Shown: piece after piece, positions 35,685-49,082 of the stretch | How the letters are laid out: the number at the start of each line of letters is the position of its first letter | How positions within the stretch are numbered: the first letter of the stretch is position 1 | NCBI GenBank assembly: GCA_963576475.1 | Contig: OY754990.1 | Coordinates: 12,455,061 to 12,519,060, forward strand | Length of the DNA stretch: 64,000 nt | Source: Molanna angustata | Lineage: Eukaryota > Arthropoda > Insecta > Trichoptera > Molannidae | Reading direction: 5' to 3' | Program-made: the position numbers and the translations under genes | Notes under the pieces: generated by a model | Databases searched by the model: none | The model's input: only the letters and a program-made list of their open reading frames with translations | What the model was told of the DNA's origin: nothing

Positions 35685-35835
35685 TTCTATAGTTTTAGCC
35701 AAATATCTTGAACCTGACTTCTGGGTGTGCAGAGCAGCGCATATTTGTGTCTTTTTGCTACGTTGGCATACGTGCAAATTGCCCCTCTTCTCGGCGAAGC
35801 AGCTCAAGATATTTAGCGACAACACGATGAACAGA
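35685..35835. repeat. Dispersed repeat with inverted ends
   Basis: TTGTGTCTTTTTGCTACGTT and CGTGCAAATTGCCCCTCTTC match part of the 377-bp unit (26085-26200). Ends AAATATCTTGAAC and CTCAAGATATTT are inverted, suggesting a small MITE. Confidence 0.5.
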
Positions 35836-35855
35836 ACATATGACAATCAAAATAA

Positions 35856-36014
<159 letters not shown>

Positions 36015-36039
36015 TAATTTTTAATTATTGCTTTGCCCT

Positions 36040-36325
36040 AAGGTGGTTCGGCCACATAGAAAGAATGAGTGATGACCGTCTGACAAAAAAAGTATACAAG
36101 GCTGATAAAAGAGGAACGAAAAGTAGAGGTCGGCCAAGAAAAAGTTGGCACGATCACATAAATGGGATTTTGAAACATGGTGATGTTAGAAGTAAGAATA
36201 ATAGGAGAGCGTGTATGAGACGATGTATGGACGTGAATGAAGCGAGGAATGTATGTCAAGAGAGAGAAGTATGGCGTTCGGTTCTCTCTGCCTACCCCAA
36301 ATAGGGAAATGGCGTGATGGTATGC
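36040..36325 (+). mobile_element. RTE-like LINE, 5'-truncated copy
   Basis: WFGHIERMSDDRLTKKVY and RGRPRKSWHDHINGILKHGD are intact in frame; ends ATGGCGTGATGGTATG. A diverged subfamily, 59 bases after exon 3. Confidence 0.85.
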
Positions 36326-36470
36326 TTTGCTTTATTTTTTGTTTACATGGAATAATACTGATTATTATCGCTTCTTCTTTTTTAATTAATATGGTATTTT
36401 CTTTTAGTACATCTTTATATTTATTTAATTAACATCTTGTTTTTTAATAATATTACAAATAAATCTACAA

Positions 36471-36762
36471 TAAGCGGTGATAGTCCAGCGATAAGCTTGT
36501 CGCCTCACATGCGTGAGGTTGACGGTTCGAATCCGGGCGGGGCACGCACCTCTGGATTTTTAAAAAAATCTATGTGCGGATTTATATCACTAGCTATGTG
36601 TAACCATGATCCAATTTGTCTGGTTCCCCTTTCTAAGGGTTACGAAGGTCAGATGGCAGTCGCTTCAATGTAATAACCAGACTCGCCAATTCCAGGATCA
36701 TGGTCAAAGCGTACCCCGATAGAAACGGGACAAAAGCGCTAAGGGTAAAAAAAAAAAAAAAA
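36471..36762 (+). mobile_element. tRNA-derived SINE, family 4, with perfect target duplication
   Basis: A tRNA-like head (GCGGTGATAGTCCAGCGATA; B-box GACGGTTCGAATCCGGGCGG), a body and a poly-A tail (36747-36762). It is flanked by identical 19-bp direct repeats ATTACAAATAAATCTACAA at 36452-36470 and 36763-36781. This is the signature of LINE-driven insertion and implies a recent event. Confidence 0.92.
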
Positions 36763-37777
36763 ATTACAAATAAATCTACAAAATACATAATGATATATGC
36801 TATGGTAAAATTGTTGCATTACCTCATCAAAAAGATCAAAACCTTGTGCTTGATGAGGGAATCATTTGATATTAGATAATAGGTACAATTAATACATAGT
36901 CATCCAACGGTGAAAATAACAATAGAAAATGGGCAATTCAAAACAATTTTGGTAGTATCAATACATACATCATTACATACACCAGTTTAGATTGTGTAGA
37001 GTTCTCTCTTTTCTCCAGAAGAGAGAATATCTTTTGATGATTTAACTCTTGTATTGAAATACACTGTTTAATACAATAAATACTTCAAGTACAATGTCTG
37101 TCTACAAAGTGAGGTCTGAAACCAGAATGAGATTTCTTCATTTTTCACTTCATAAATAAATCTCTTTATTGTTTGTTCCCTTTTACAAATTCAAATTAAT
37201 AATTATTAATTATGAATCATCTTGGATAGCAACTCAATAATATTACAATAAATCAATATTAATAATAGACATCTGTCTGTCACTATAACAACTATTCCTA
37301 ATGAACCCCTAGTATGGTTCTGAACCATGCTATTTATTTATTCATTCGCCATTCCTACAGATGTCTATTTACTTGTCAAATTGAAATATAATATATATAT
37401 ATACACAATATACCTATTACAGATTGTGAAATGTTTTTTCAGTCTTTGTTTGAACCTTTTAAAATCATTAATCTTTTTTATTTCATCTAGGAGGCAATTG
37501 AAATTATTTATTCCCATATAAATGTACATAATTGTTTTGCATTTGTCTAGTATTATATTTATGAATTTTAAAATCGCTTCGGAATCGTTGTGGCATATTT
37601 TTTTTCAAACTTTTGCAATGCACTATCTTTACAAATTTGTAAAATTGTCATTTTTTTATAAATATCTACTATTTCTGGAACTTTGAATGTACTAAAAAGT
37701 GTTTTTGAGGGATATGTACGTTTTTTCATGTATGTAAACAGTAAAATAAAATTATTATAGTTAGCTCTGACTGTGTA

Positions 37778-37865
37778 TTATGGTCGGTTGGAAGATATTG
37801 CCATTTGGCAATAAGCCCGCCATTGTGCACTTGTGATCAGAAAGTTTAAAATAAATAAATAAATG
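37778..37865 (+). mobile_element. SINE family 2 tail fragment
   Basis: GGTTGGAAGATATTGCCATT and GGCAATAAGCCCGCC match 41520-41580; ends in an (AAAT)n run. Confidence 0.6.
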
Positions 37866-37914
37866 TATTTGTGAGTGTTGTTTTGTGCAGTTAAAACAAG
37901 ATGTTTAATAATAT

Positions 37915-38155
37915 AGATTCCTTGCCCTATGTGGTTCAGATGTTTAGATATCTGATTCCTGAGTGAATGGTCGCGGGTTTAATTCCCAATGTAGACACAG
38001 TTTATAATTGTGTTTTCAGTCTGGATCTGTGAGACGATTAGTATCATAAGTCTCCAGCCAGAATGTGGCAACTTGCTTGTTATTGGGTGCGTGTTAATTA
38101 ATATTTGACATAGTACCTACCTGTTAGTTGCCCAAGAAACTATATAATAAACTTC
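37915..38155 (+). mobile_element. tRNA-derived SINE, family 3
   Basis: Head with decayed B-box GCGGGTTTAATTCCC, then GTTTTCAGTCTGGATCTGTG, GTCTCCAGCCAGAATGTGG and TTATTGGGTGCGTGTTAAT. Confidence 0.75.
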
Positions 38156-38427
38156 TTATTGATTTGAAACAATCGAGCATTTGTCACTCAACACACTCTG
38201 TCCATGGTCAGCGAATAGTTAATTATTATTGATTTTAAACATAGCTGCAACCTGGGAAATATACACGGGTAAAACAAATTCTACCTTTATTAAAAAACGA
38301 GTGGGTTGTGGCCAACGCTAAACTGTCCACTACACGATGAAGCTTCCCTGCTTATATTACACTCTAATATCAATATAAAATCAAATAACTTAACATTGCC
38401 AAACATTAACGGTTGTATGTTTTTCTT

Positions 38428-39625
38428 TTCATCATCATCATCATTGGCGCTACAGCCCACTGTGAGCCTTGGCCTCCTCCAGAATTTTTCGCCATTTAGA
38501 CCGGTCCATCGTCTGCATTCTCCAGTTTGTCACGCCAATCCTCTTTAGATCCTCCTGTACGCCGTCCATCCACCGCAGCTTGGGTCTCCCCACACCACGT
38601 CTCCCCTCCGGTCGTGTGTCGAGAATCTTCTTTGGGATTCGGCATTCCTCCATTCGCTGAACGTGCCCTAACCATTGAAGCCGATGTATTTTAATATATT
38701 TTACTATGTTAGGATCACTGTAAAGGTTCTCCAGCTCATGGTTGTACCTTATCCTCCATATTCCACTCTCACAAAGAGGCCCAAAGATTTTTCTCAAAAC
38801 CTTCCGTTCAAAAACCAGCAGCGCTTTTTCATCCTTCCTATTAAGAACCCAGCATTCAGCACCATATACAGCACAAGTACTGGTCGCAGCAATGTTTTAT
38901 ACAATAACAACTTGGTATTTCGTGTCAACAATCGGGACTTGAGATGTCGGTGAATACCGAAATAGCATTTATTTGCCACAGCTATTCGTCTTTTAATCTC
39001 GACAATAACATCGTTGTTACTGGTTATTATTGAACCTAGGTACTGAAACGACCCCACAGTTTCAATGGTATGATTACCAGCACTAATCAGAGTTTCTTGG
39101 GCATTTCTATGGTTGGACATTTTAGCTGCAATCATATATTTTGTCTTAGAAGAGTTCACTTGAAGTCCCATTCTGGCAGAAGCATTTTCCAGGTGTATAA
39201 ACGCTTGTTTTACATCATTTGGTGTTCTTGCAATTATGTCAACATCATCTGCATATGCAAGTATCTGGCTTGATTTGCGAAAAATTGTACCTGCTGTCTC
39301 AATTCTGGCATCTCTGATGGCTTTCTCTAGTACTATATTAAATAATAGTCAAGACAATGCATCACCCTGCCGTAAGCCATTATAGGTTTTAAATATGTCC
39401 GAGGTGCTGGTTTGTATTTTGACCCTACAATTTGAACCATGCAATGTTGCTCTCACTAGTCTTACTAGTTTGAATGGTATTCCCATTTCCATCATGGCCT
39501 CGTACAATGTCGCTCTATTGACACTATCGTATGCTGCCTTAAAATCTATAAATAAATGGTGGGTCTCTATATTATACTCGAGCGTTTTTTCCAGTATTTG
39601 CCAGTATTTGCTTTTAATGTTTTTC
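38428..39625 (-). pseudogene. Non-LTR retrotransposon remnant: RT palm to C-terminus
   Basis: On the minus strand: a FIDFKAAYDSVNRATLYEAM block near 39550, then NGLRQGDALS(stop)LLFN, AYADD near 39250, MGLQVNSSKTKYMI, and the C-terminal LQWLGHVQRMEECRIPKKIL, GVGRPKLRWMDGVQEDL. The 3' end is an (ATG)n-like repeat (ATCATCATCATCATT on +). 5'-truncated before the fingers, with a stop at the GDALS motif and frame breaks. A different family from the RTE-like copies. Confidence 0.85.
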
Positions 39626-40438
<813 letters not shown>

Positions 40439-41184
40439 TGATTTTCAAGACCGTTCTCCAAATATATCATCTCAAGACCATTTTGAGAAGTAAAATATGT
40501 ACGCCATCTCATTCGAGAAAGGGTAGCTACTCTAACAAAATGTGGATACAGCCCGTGAATGGCAATAATTTCAGCACTGTTATTTTGGTAAGACTGATTT
40601 GGAAAAGGTATTTATAGATATTTTGACAATTTATTGTCTTGGTAATCTTTGAAATCGTAGAGAAACTTGTGCAGCATAATACTATACCTAATTAAATTAG
40701 TGAAAATGTCGACCATTTTATTCGGAAGAGGAAAAAGAAATACCTCTTCATTTAGTTGTCATATTATGGGAATGTGTGTAGAAGTCAATAGATCTAGGAA
40801 AGGAAGCTCTTTCAAAATATGATACAAGATGATTATCTGCAGAATGTCCTGGAAATTTCATTCACATAATCAATTTATTAATGATTGTTTGAAGGAAGGT
40901 TCCATATAAGATGCTCGATCCATTTTAGTACTGCTAACAATGTCAACGTCAAAATAGTAAATATGCAAAGTTCGTCCGTGTCTCTTACGTATATAGCACT
41001 GTCTCTTTCCCTCTCTTTGAGACCGTGTACAAGACAGCGGAATAGCTGTCTCAAAGCCATTTTCACTCTATATATATACGTTTCGAGACCGGTCTTGAAA
41101 TCAAAATCAATGACTTTTGCATCTTTAATACCAATTTGGTCGAGAGTGTGTGGTCAAGACCAGTCTCAAGCTAGAGAATAATAA

Positions 41185-41600
41185 TAATAAACACTTCCTT
41201 GCACCCTGCGCAAGTGGCGAGTTTATTGCCGCATGGCAATTTCTTCCAACTAACCAGTGTTCCAGCCCAGAGAAGCAATATTTGCGTAAGAAATGAATTT
41301 AAATAAATTTCTCCTCTCCTAGGAATCGAACCCAGGACGCCCGCACAGAAACCGAACGGCTTACCAACTGTGACACGGAGGTCGAGAAAGAATCTGTAAT
41401 TCGGGCCTCTATCTCAATAGAGACGAAGTTGAAATATATATGTCCTGGGTTCGATTCCCAGCAGAGGAGAAATTTATTTAAATTCATTTCTCACGCAAAT
41501 ATTACTTCTCTGGACTGGAAACATATTGGTTAGTTGGAAGAAATTGCCATACGGCAATAAACTTGCCACTTGCGCAGGGTGCAAGGAAGTGCTAATTATT
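41185..41600. mobile_element. Inverted pair of SINE family 2 copies
   Basis: Left copy (minus, 41185-41400) and right copy (plus, 41425-41600) are mirror images: CTTCCTTGCACCCTGCGCAA at the left end and TTGCGCAGGGTGCAAGGAAG at the right. Each has a tRNA-like head (B-box GGGTTCGATTCC) and a GCAATAAAC tail region. The transcript would fold into a hairpin with arms of about 150 nt within intron 4. Confidence 0.85.
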
Positions 41601-41626
41601 ATTTTTATTATATGTATAGGAGAACC

Positions 41627-41850
41627 GGGAACATAGGCCGGTTTACATGATTAATTTAAGCATTTATTTTCAAGCGTTGTAAAATTGCCACACAACATAC
41701 AATATAAATTTCAAAATTAGAATTGAAAAGGGAAGTCAGCAAAAAGGCTTTGGTGAACGTTGCTCAAGTGATTAAAGTGATAACGTAAACCAACCGAAGA
41801 CAGATTGTAAGCCCTGTAGGTGCCTGATTAGCGAGATTGTACTGTACATC
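41627..41850. mobile_element. Element Y fragments in opposite orientations
   Basis: TATAGGAGAACCGGGAACAT (plus) and GATTGTAAGCCCTGTAGGTG (minus) are both pieces of Y, joined by unrelated sequence, giving a second foldback in intron 4. Confidence 0.55.
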
Positions 41851-41963
41851 CTTATACATTTCCTAAATTATGCATAGATGCTTGTCTATTTCTTGAATGA
41901 TTTCAATTTGAAGTAATTTAAAATTGATTAACTCTGATCTGTACACAAAAGTAATATGAATAA

Positions 41964-42113
<150 letters not shown>

Positions 42114-42304
42114 TAAAACTATATATAATTATAATAATATAACAATTTACTTCCAAGTATTAAAGTACCTACCTTTTGGGATTGATTATTTATTTATTTG
42201 TTTTCTTCTTATAGTGTGAAGTCTCTAAATTAAATTTGCTACATTAAAAAAAAATAAAAATGCAAAGTAGAAAGAGAAAATAATATACAATAACACTGAT
42301 CATA

Positions 42305-42485
42305 GTGTTGAACTGCGCCACATATTATGTTGAGCTGAAGAGGGCTGCAGTAGATAGAGCGAAGTGGAAATCGAGATGTAGACTTCTTCTGCAAACCATT
42401 CCGCAGTATTCAGAGTTGAGAGAGAGGGAGATTGAGATGATGTTACTTCATCACTTGGCCATTCCAATTCATTTTACTAATTGAA
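42305..42485 (+). pseudogene. Possible LINE coding fragment
   Basis: RAAVDRAKWKSRCRLLLQTI resembles the end of a retrotransposon protein; too short to assign. Confidence 0.3.
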
Positions 42486-43133
42486 ATGTACTTTCAAAAT
42501 ATATTTCATACTGCTAATTCTTTTTTTTTCGTCAAAAAGCAATAAAAAATTCAAAAATTAACCTAATAAAGATGGGTAGGTACAAGTACTTGCATTACCT
42601 ACAGACGGACAGAATTTCGCATCACACACAGAATTTTTTTAATCTCCTTTCAATTTAATATAATAACTGTAAAAAAAAAATCATAAAAAGATAAAAGATA
42701 AACAAAAGATCACATATCCTCAATGAAATTGAACATTTCATAATATAAACATAAGATAAATGAAGAATAATGTTACTGTAGTTATCTCCGTATAAAAAAG
42801 TACAAGGTGGCATCAATATGTCATGTGATCCTTACGGCATTTTATGTAAATAAGGAATATGTTCCCATTGTGTATTGGTAAGAATCAAATTCAATGCAGA
42901 ATGTTCAGCACAAAACAACAAAATGAACTGGCGCAGTATCCCTCTTTCTTATGGGCATGTGTATATCTTTGATCCTTACAAAGCGCGGGAGAGTATAAAT
43001 TTGGCCGGTGATGATCGATGAATTACAATGGTTAGAGTTCTTAATTTTTTAAATAATTTAACAATTGTTTTGTTGATTCACCGATAGATGTCTTGAAATC
43101 AAATATATGGGAGTAATATTCATCCAATTTTTG

Positions 43134-43285
43134 TCTCAATCAAGTATGAATTTACTGACATATGAAGGTTCACAATTGTGTATAGCCATGAGGGCATGTA
43201 TAGATGACGTCTCAATCAAGTATGAATTTTGAGAAATGAAGGTTCACAATTGTGTATAGCCATGAGGGCATGTATAGGTGACGCT
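43134..43285. repeat. 76-bp tandem duplication
   Basis: Two units from 43134 and 43210 (TCTCAATCAAGTATGAATTT; GGTTCACAATTGTGTATAGC), differing by a short deletion. Confidence 0.9.
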
Positions 43286-43420
43286 CGTCTAAAAAGGTTA
43301 AGTAAATCAAATCACTGAATAAGCTGGTAATAAAAAATTAAGAAAGACAACCACTACAATAACAAAGATGAAGCACATTTTGTTTTGTAACTTTCAAAAC
43401 CTTTTGTGTTTGTGTTACAG

Positions 43421-43605
43421 GATACCCTTCTATATGTCGACTGACTGCGAAAACCTGCTAAAGAAGTTCCTAGTTTTGAATCCCGAGAAGCGAGCTTCCT
43501 TGGAGGCCATCATGAGAGATCGTTGGATGAACGTAGGCTACGAGGAGGAGGAACTGAGGCCGTACTCCGAGCCACAGCAGGACTTCAAAGATCACAAAAG
43601 GATAG
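43421..43605 (+). CDS. par-1: par-1 exon 6: end of kinase domain
   Basis: Acceptor TTTGTGTTACAG; donor ATAG/GTTGGT; phase 2 in, phase 1 out. It encodes [19 protein letters not shown], then [18 protein letters not shown] (conserved kinase-ending Arg in KRAS/L), then an acidic linker [12 protein letters not shown] that leads to the UBA domain. The kinase domain ends near residue 620 of the long form. Confidence 0.95.
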
Positions 43606-43726
43606 GTTGGTCTCACTCACTCTATTATTATTCTTCTTCTGCCAAAGAGTATATATCAAAATAAATATCAACATGTTTTAAATTATCAATATTGTGAAGG
43701 TGTTTAATGTGTACAACTCAATTATA

Positions 43727-43833
43727 CTACTAGGTATTTTTTAATAAAACAATAATGATTATGGTTCTACATGTATATTTAATATACACGTAGAACCATA
43801 ATCATTTTTCTTTGATTAAAAAATACCTAGTAT
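43727..43833. mobile_element. 107-bp palindromic MITE-like element
   Basis: Arms TACTAGGTATTTTTTAAT and GATTATGGTTCTACATGTAT are repeated inverted on the right; almost the whole element is self-complementary. Confidence 0.75.
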
Positions 43834-43949
43834 ATATCAACGTGTTTTGAATCCAGTTTGTGATTGAGACAATATTTTCAAGAGAATGGAATTTAATTCA
43901 ACTTCTGGTGATGTGTTGATGTGAAACAATGACAAGATCTAACCAATAT

Positions 43950-44280
43950 CATTAAGTCAAATATCTTCTTTTGTAACATTCCACAAAGAAGTCAAATATA
44001 TTCTTTTGTAACATTCAACAATGAAGTCAAATATCTTATTTTGTAACATTCCACAAAGAAGTCAAATATCTTCTTTTGTAACATTCCACAAAGAAGTCAA
44101 ATATCTTCTTTTGTAACATTCCACAAAGAAGTCAAATATCTTCTTTTGTAACATTCCACAAAGAAGTCAAATATCTTCTTTTGTAACATTCCACAAAGAA
44201 GTCAAATATCTTCTTTTGTAACATTCCACAAAGAAGTCAAATATCTTCTTTTGTAACATTCCACAATTCAGTCCAATATC
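43950..44280. repeat. 35-bp tandem repeat, about nine copies
   Basis: Unit AAGTCAAATATCTTCTTTTG plus TAACATTCCACAAAG; six central copies are identical. Diverged units (CAATATCTTCT, ACACAATCAA) continue to about 44580. Confidence 0.95.
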
Positions 44281-44580
44281 TTCTCAGTTAAAGTCATTTA
44301 ATCAAATTCAATATCTTCTTAAATTACTTCTCCCAATCTATTTTCATTATAATTTTTTTCAAACAGTGAATATCAAATACCATGTCCAATATCTTCTTAA
44401 GTAACCTTACACAATCAACATGTCACACATTACAACTAACTTTACGTAATCAAGTCCAATATCTTCTGAAATAACTTCACACAATCAACATGTTATACTT
44501 TTGTAAACAACATGGTGGGACATTACAATTAAACTTCACATAATCAAGTCCAATATCTTTTGAAATAACTTGTTATACTT

Positions 44581-45412
44581 TTTATATTTAATAATGTTGA
44601 GATATTAAAACATTGTCTTATTTTCGTCGGACTGGAGCCAAGTTTAAATTCTTTATATAAATTACTAGCAAAATTAATTAAAATAATAATAATTACATAT
44701 GCAATTCCTTCATTCCTATTTAGACAATATTTAAAAAGATTTACTTATTAAACATAACTTGTAATTTGAAGTATAATTTTATACTAGTATTTTTTTATTA
44801 TTACACGATGACGCAATTAATGTAACTTTCAACATCAATTTTACGTTACTTGCGTTTTTTGGCACTTTTTCGCCAACCAATCACAATTATTGCGAGACTG
44901 TGTTTTTTGTTTTATTTATACACACTCAATATTATGTTGCCGATGTTTAAATATTTGAGTTTTCGCCGCACTGATTATTCATTATTATTATTGATTATAT
45001 ATATATAAATATACAAAAATATATATTTTGTTTGTCTTCTTTTTCTTTTCACCAACCACCGCAACTCGTATCGGACTGTCGATTGATATTAAACAATCGA
45101 TCGATGTTGCACAGTACAAATGGGTATGTTTAACGACGAAAATACTTTGCATTCATTTCATTTTATGAGTGCCGTACTAGACGACACACGTATGATTGAA
45201 TCGACGATCGTGTTTCTTATTCGAGATTTCAAATATAATCATTTTATAGATTATTCAATTTAATTGAGTATGTGCCTTGTTTTCTCTTTTGCAGAACATA
45301 TTCAAATTCATTATTGATTGTAGAATGAGTTTCATTTAAATGTAAATTACTTGCTTGAGTTGGTATGATTGCATTTGGTGTTGTCAAACGTTAAAAATAG
45401 AATATTTCCTAC
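44581..45412. other. Intron 6 segment, nothing recognised
   Basis: AT-rich, no repeat or coding signal recognised apart from a (TA)n run near 44998. Confidence 0.4.
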
Positions 45413-45602
45413 AGTTACGCGACGTCTTACGTAGGCGATTCAAAGCGAACGCTATTGCGAAGCGATCCGATGCGGTTACACGCGAGTACCCTACGCGCGT
45501 TTGGTAACGTAGGACACTTTCATAGTTACCGACTGTTTGTTATTTTCCCACCGCGCCGCTTCGCATTCGCGTTCAAATCGCCTACGTAAGACGTCACGTT
45601 AT
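45413..45602. mobile_element. CpG-rich MITE with 26-bp inverted ends
   Basis: Ends GACGTCTTACGTAGGCGATT (45421-45440) and its complement (45576-45595) are exact, with further imperfect pairing inside. About 190 bp, full of CpG in an otherwise AT-rich intron, so little decayed. No ORF. Confidence 0.85.
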
Positions 45603-45727
45603 GAAATTTTTTTCGCATTTGTGAAAGTTATTTCTGAAAAATATGCTCGTCGCTAAAAAAAATTGCTTTGTTTAAAATAATCATAGAAGATATATATCAT
45701 TCTATCATATTGAATGATTGTTTGTAT

Positions 45728-48475
45728 TCCATGTATATAGAGGAAATAGTATGAGATCAATTCCATGTATTTGAAGGAGAACAACATGAGAATAATTCCA
45801 TGTACTTACATATATAGAGGAAACAAACAACATGAGAGCAATTCCATATATTTAGAGGAAAACAATCCATGTATTTAAAGGTTAACAACATGTGAGCTAT
45901 TCCATGCATATAGAAGAAATAGCATAAGAGCAATTCCATATATTTAGAGGAAAACAATCCATGTATTTAAAGGTTAACAACATGTGAGCTATTCCATGCA
46001 TATAGAAGAAATAGCATAAGAGCAATTCCATATATTTAGAGGAAAACAATCCATGTATTTAAAGGTTAACAACATGTGAGCTATTCCATGCATATAGAAG
46101 AAATAGCATAAGAGCAATTCCATATATTTAGAGGAAAACAATCCATGTATTTAAAGGTTAACAACATGTGAGCTATTCCATGCATATAGAAGAAATAGCA
46201 TAAGAGCAATTCCATATATTTAGAGGAAAACAATCCATGTATTTAAAGGTTAACAACATGTGAGCTATTCCATGCATATAGAAGAAATAGCATAAGAGCA
46301 ATTCCATATATTTAGAGGAAAACAATCCATGTATTTAAAGGTTAACAACATGTGAGCTATTCTATGCATATAGAAGAAATAGCATAAGAGCAATTCCATA
46401 TATTTAGAGGAAAACAATCCATGTATTTAAAGGTTAACAACATGTGAGCTATTCTATGCATATAGAAGAAATAGCATAAGAGCAATTCCATATATTTAGA
46501 GGAAAACAATCCATGTATTTAAAGGTTAACAACATGTGAGCTATTCTATGCATATAGAAGAAATAGCATAAGAGCAATTCCATATATTTAGAGGAAAACA
46601 ATCCATGTATTTAAAGGTTAACAACATGTGAGCTATTCCATGCATATAGAAGAAATAGCATAAGAGCAATTCCATATATTTAGAGGAAAACAATCCATGT
46701 ATTTAAAGGTTAACAACATGTGAGCTATTCCATGCATATAGAAGAAATAGCATAAGAGCAATTCCATATATTTAGAGGAAAACAATCCATGTATTTAAAG
46801 GTTAACAACATGTGAGCTATTCCATGCATATAGAAGAAATAGCATAAGAGCAATTCCATATATTTAGAGGAAAACAATCCATGTATTTAAAGGTTAACAA
46901 CATGTGAGCTATTCCATGCATATAGAAGAAATAGCATAAGAGCAATTCCATGTATTTAGAGAAAAACAATCCATGTATTTAAAGGTTAACAACATGTAAG
47001 CGATTCCATGCATATAGAAGAAATAGCATAAGAGCAATTCCATATATTTAGAGGAAAACAATCCATGTATTTAAAGATTAACAACATGTGAGCTATTCTA
47101 TGCATATAGAAGAAATAGCATAAGAGCAATTCCATATATTTAGAGGAAAACAATCCATGTATTTAAAGGTTAACAACATGTGAGCTATTCTATGCATATA
47201 GAAGAAATAGCATAAGAGCAATTCCATATATTTAGAGGAAAACAATCCATGTATTTAAAGGTTAACAACATGTGAGCTATTCTATGCATATAGAAGAAAT
47301 AGCATAAGAGCAATTCCATATATTTAGAGGAAAACAATCCATGTATTTAAAGGTTAACAACATGTGAGCTATTCTATGCATATAGAAGAAATAGCATAAG
47401 AGCAATTCCATATATTTAGAGGAAAACAATCCATGTATTTAAAGGTTAACAACATGTGAGCTATTCTATGCATATAGAAGAAATAGCATAAGAGCAATTC
47501 CATATATTTAGAGGAAAACAATCCATGTATTTAAAGGTTAACAACATGTGAGCTATTCTATGCATATAGAAGAAATAGCATAAGAGCAATTCCATATATT
47601 TAGAGGAAAACAATCCATGTATTTAAAGGTTAACAACATGTGAGCTATTCTATGCATATAGAAGAAATAGCATAAGAGCAATTCCATATATTTAGAGGAA
47701 AACAATCCATGTATTTAAAGGTTAACAACATGTGAGCTATTCTATGCATATAGAAGAAATAGCATAAGAGCAATTCCATATATTTAGAGGAAAACAATCC
47801 ATGTATTTAAAGGTTAACAACATGTGAGCTATTCTATGCATATAGAAGAAATAGCATAAGAGCAATTCCATATATTTAGAGGAAAACAATCCATGTATTT
47901 AAAGGTTAACAACATGTGAGCTATTCTATGCATATAGAAGAAATAGCATAAGAGCAATTCCATATATTTAGAGGAAAACAATCCATGTATTTAAAGGTTA
48001 ACAACATGTGAGCTATTCCATGCATATAGAAGAAATAGCATAAGAGCAATTCCATATATTTAGAGGAAAACAATCCATGTATTTAAAGGTTAACAACATG
48101 TGAGCTATTCCATGCATATAGAAGAAATAGCATAAGAGCAATTCCATATATTTAGAGGAAAACAATCCATGTATTTAAAGGTTAACAACATGTGAGCTAT
48201 TCCATGCATATAGAAGAAATAGCATAAGAGCAATTCCATATATTTAGAGGAAAACAATCCATGTATTTAAAGGTTAACAACATGTGAGCTATTCCATGCA
48301 TATAGAAGAAATAGCATAAGAGCAATTCCATATATTTAGAGGAAAACAATCCATGTATTTAAAGGTTAACAACATGTGAGCTATTCCATGCATATAGTTG
48401 AAATAGTATAAGAGCAACTCCATGTGTATAGAGGAAATAGCATTCCATATATTTAGAGGAATTAACATGCAATTC
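45728..48475. repeat. 92-bp higher-order tandem array, 28 copies
   Basis: The marker GTTAACAAC occurs at 45881 and then every 92 bases to 48365, with no length change across 27 intervals (one unit reads GATTAAC). Each unit consists of three diverged ~30-bp sub-repeats (ATTCCATGCATATAGAAG, ATTCCATATATTTAGAGG, ATCCATGTATTTAAAGG). Flanks at 45728-45860 and 48390-48470 hold older single sub-repeats. A C/T variant (ATTCCATGC or ATTCTATGC) marks blocks of units. Reading frames across it are artefacts. Confidence 0.97.
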
Positions 48476-49080
48476 ATATATGTATATTATGCTATCATAT
48501 AAATTATAATCTAGTGCTATATACATATACTCTTAGTACAACATCTTTATGAAGATGTAGTTTTTTTTTCACGTGACTGATATTTTTTTTATCTCTGTTG
48601 ATATATCATATTAATGAGTTTTAATTTTTACACTGTGAAGATCTGAAATTGTGATTCATAAAACAAAATATCAATTTATTTAATAATAACGATGAGGCAG
48701 TATTTCCTAGTAATAATAGATAGCTATCAATTGATAATAGATATTTATTATAACAGTGTGAATTTATTTTACTATCTAATCTGGCGACATTACAATGGCA
48801 TATCATGACATACGTAGTAATAAGGTCATTACAATGTTGAGAACATCGCGGTCATTGTTTTAAATATAATTTAATTAGAAATTATTAAAATTAAGATGAG
48901 ATATGCAGTGACATAACTGAACAATTCATGTTTCAAAATTACTGTACTTTGTATAGATAATTTTCAAGTTGTAAATGTTTTCTGTTTTTGTTTGTTGCAT
49001 AGTTTTTGCCATATATTTTCAAAATTTATCAATATCTCAATTTGTATGAAAAATATTGACTACTTCTGTTTCTTAATAAA
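48476..49080. other. Intron 6 segment, nothing recognised
   Basis: AT-rich, no repeat or coding signal. Confidence 0.4.
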
Positions 49081-49082
49081 CC

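Noticed and set aside
45757..48477. Minus-strand frames over the 92-bp array
   Set aside because: Simple read-through of repeats with period 92, not conserved in frame.
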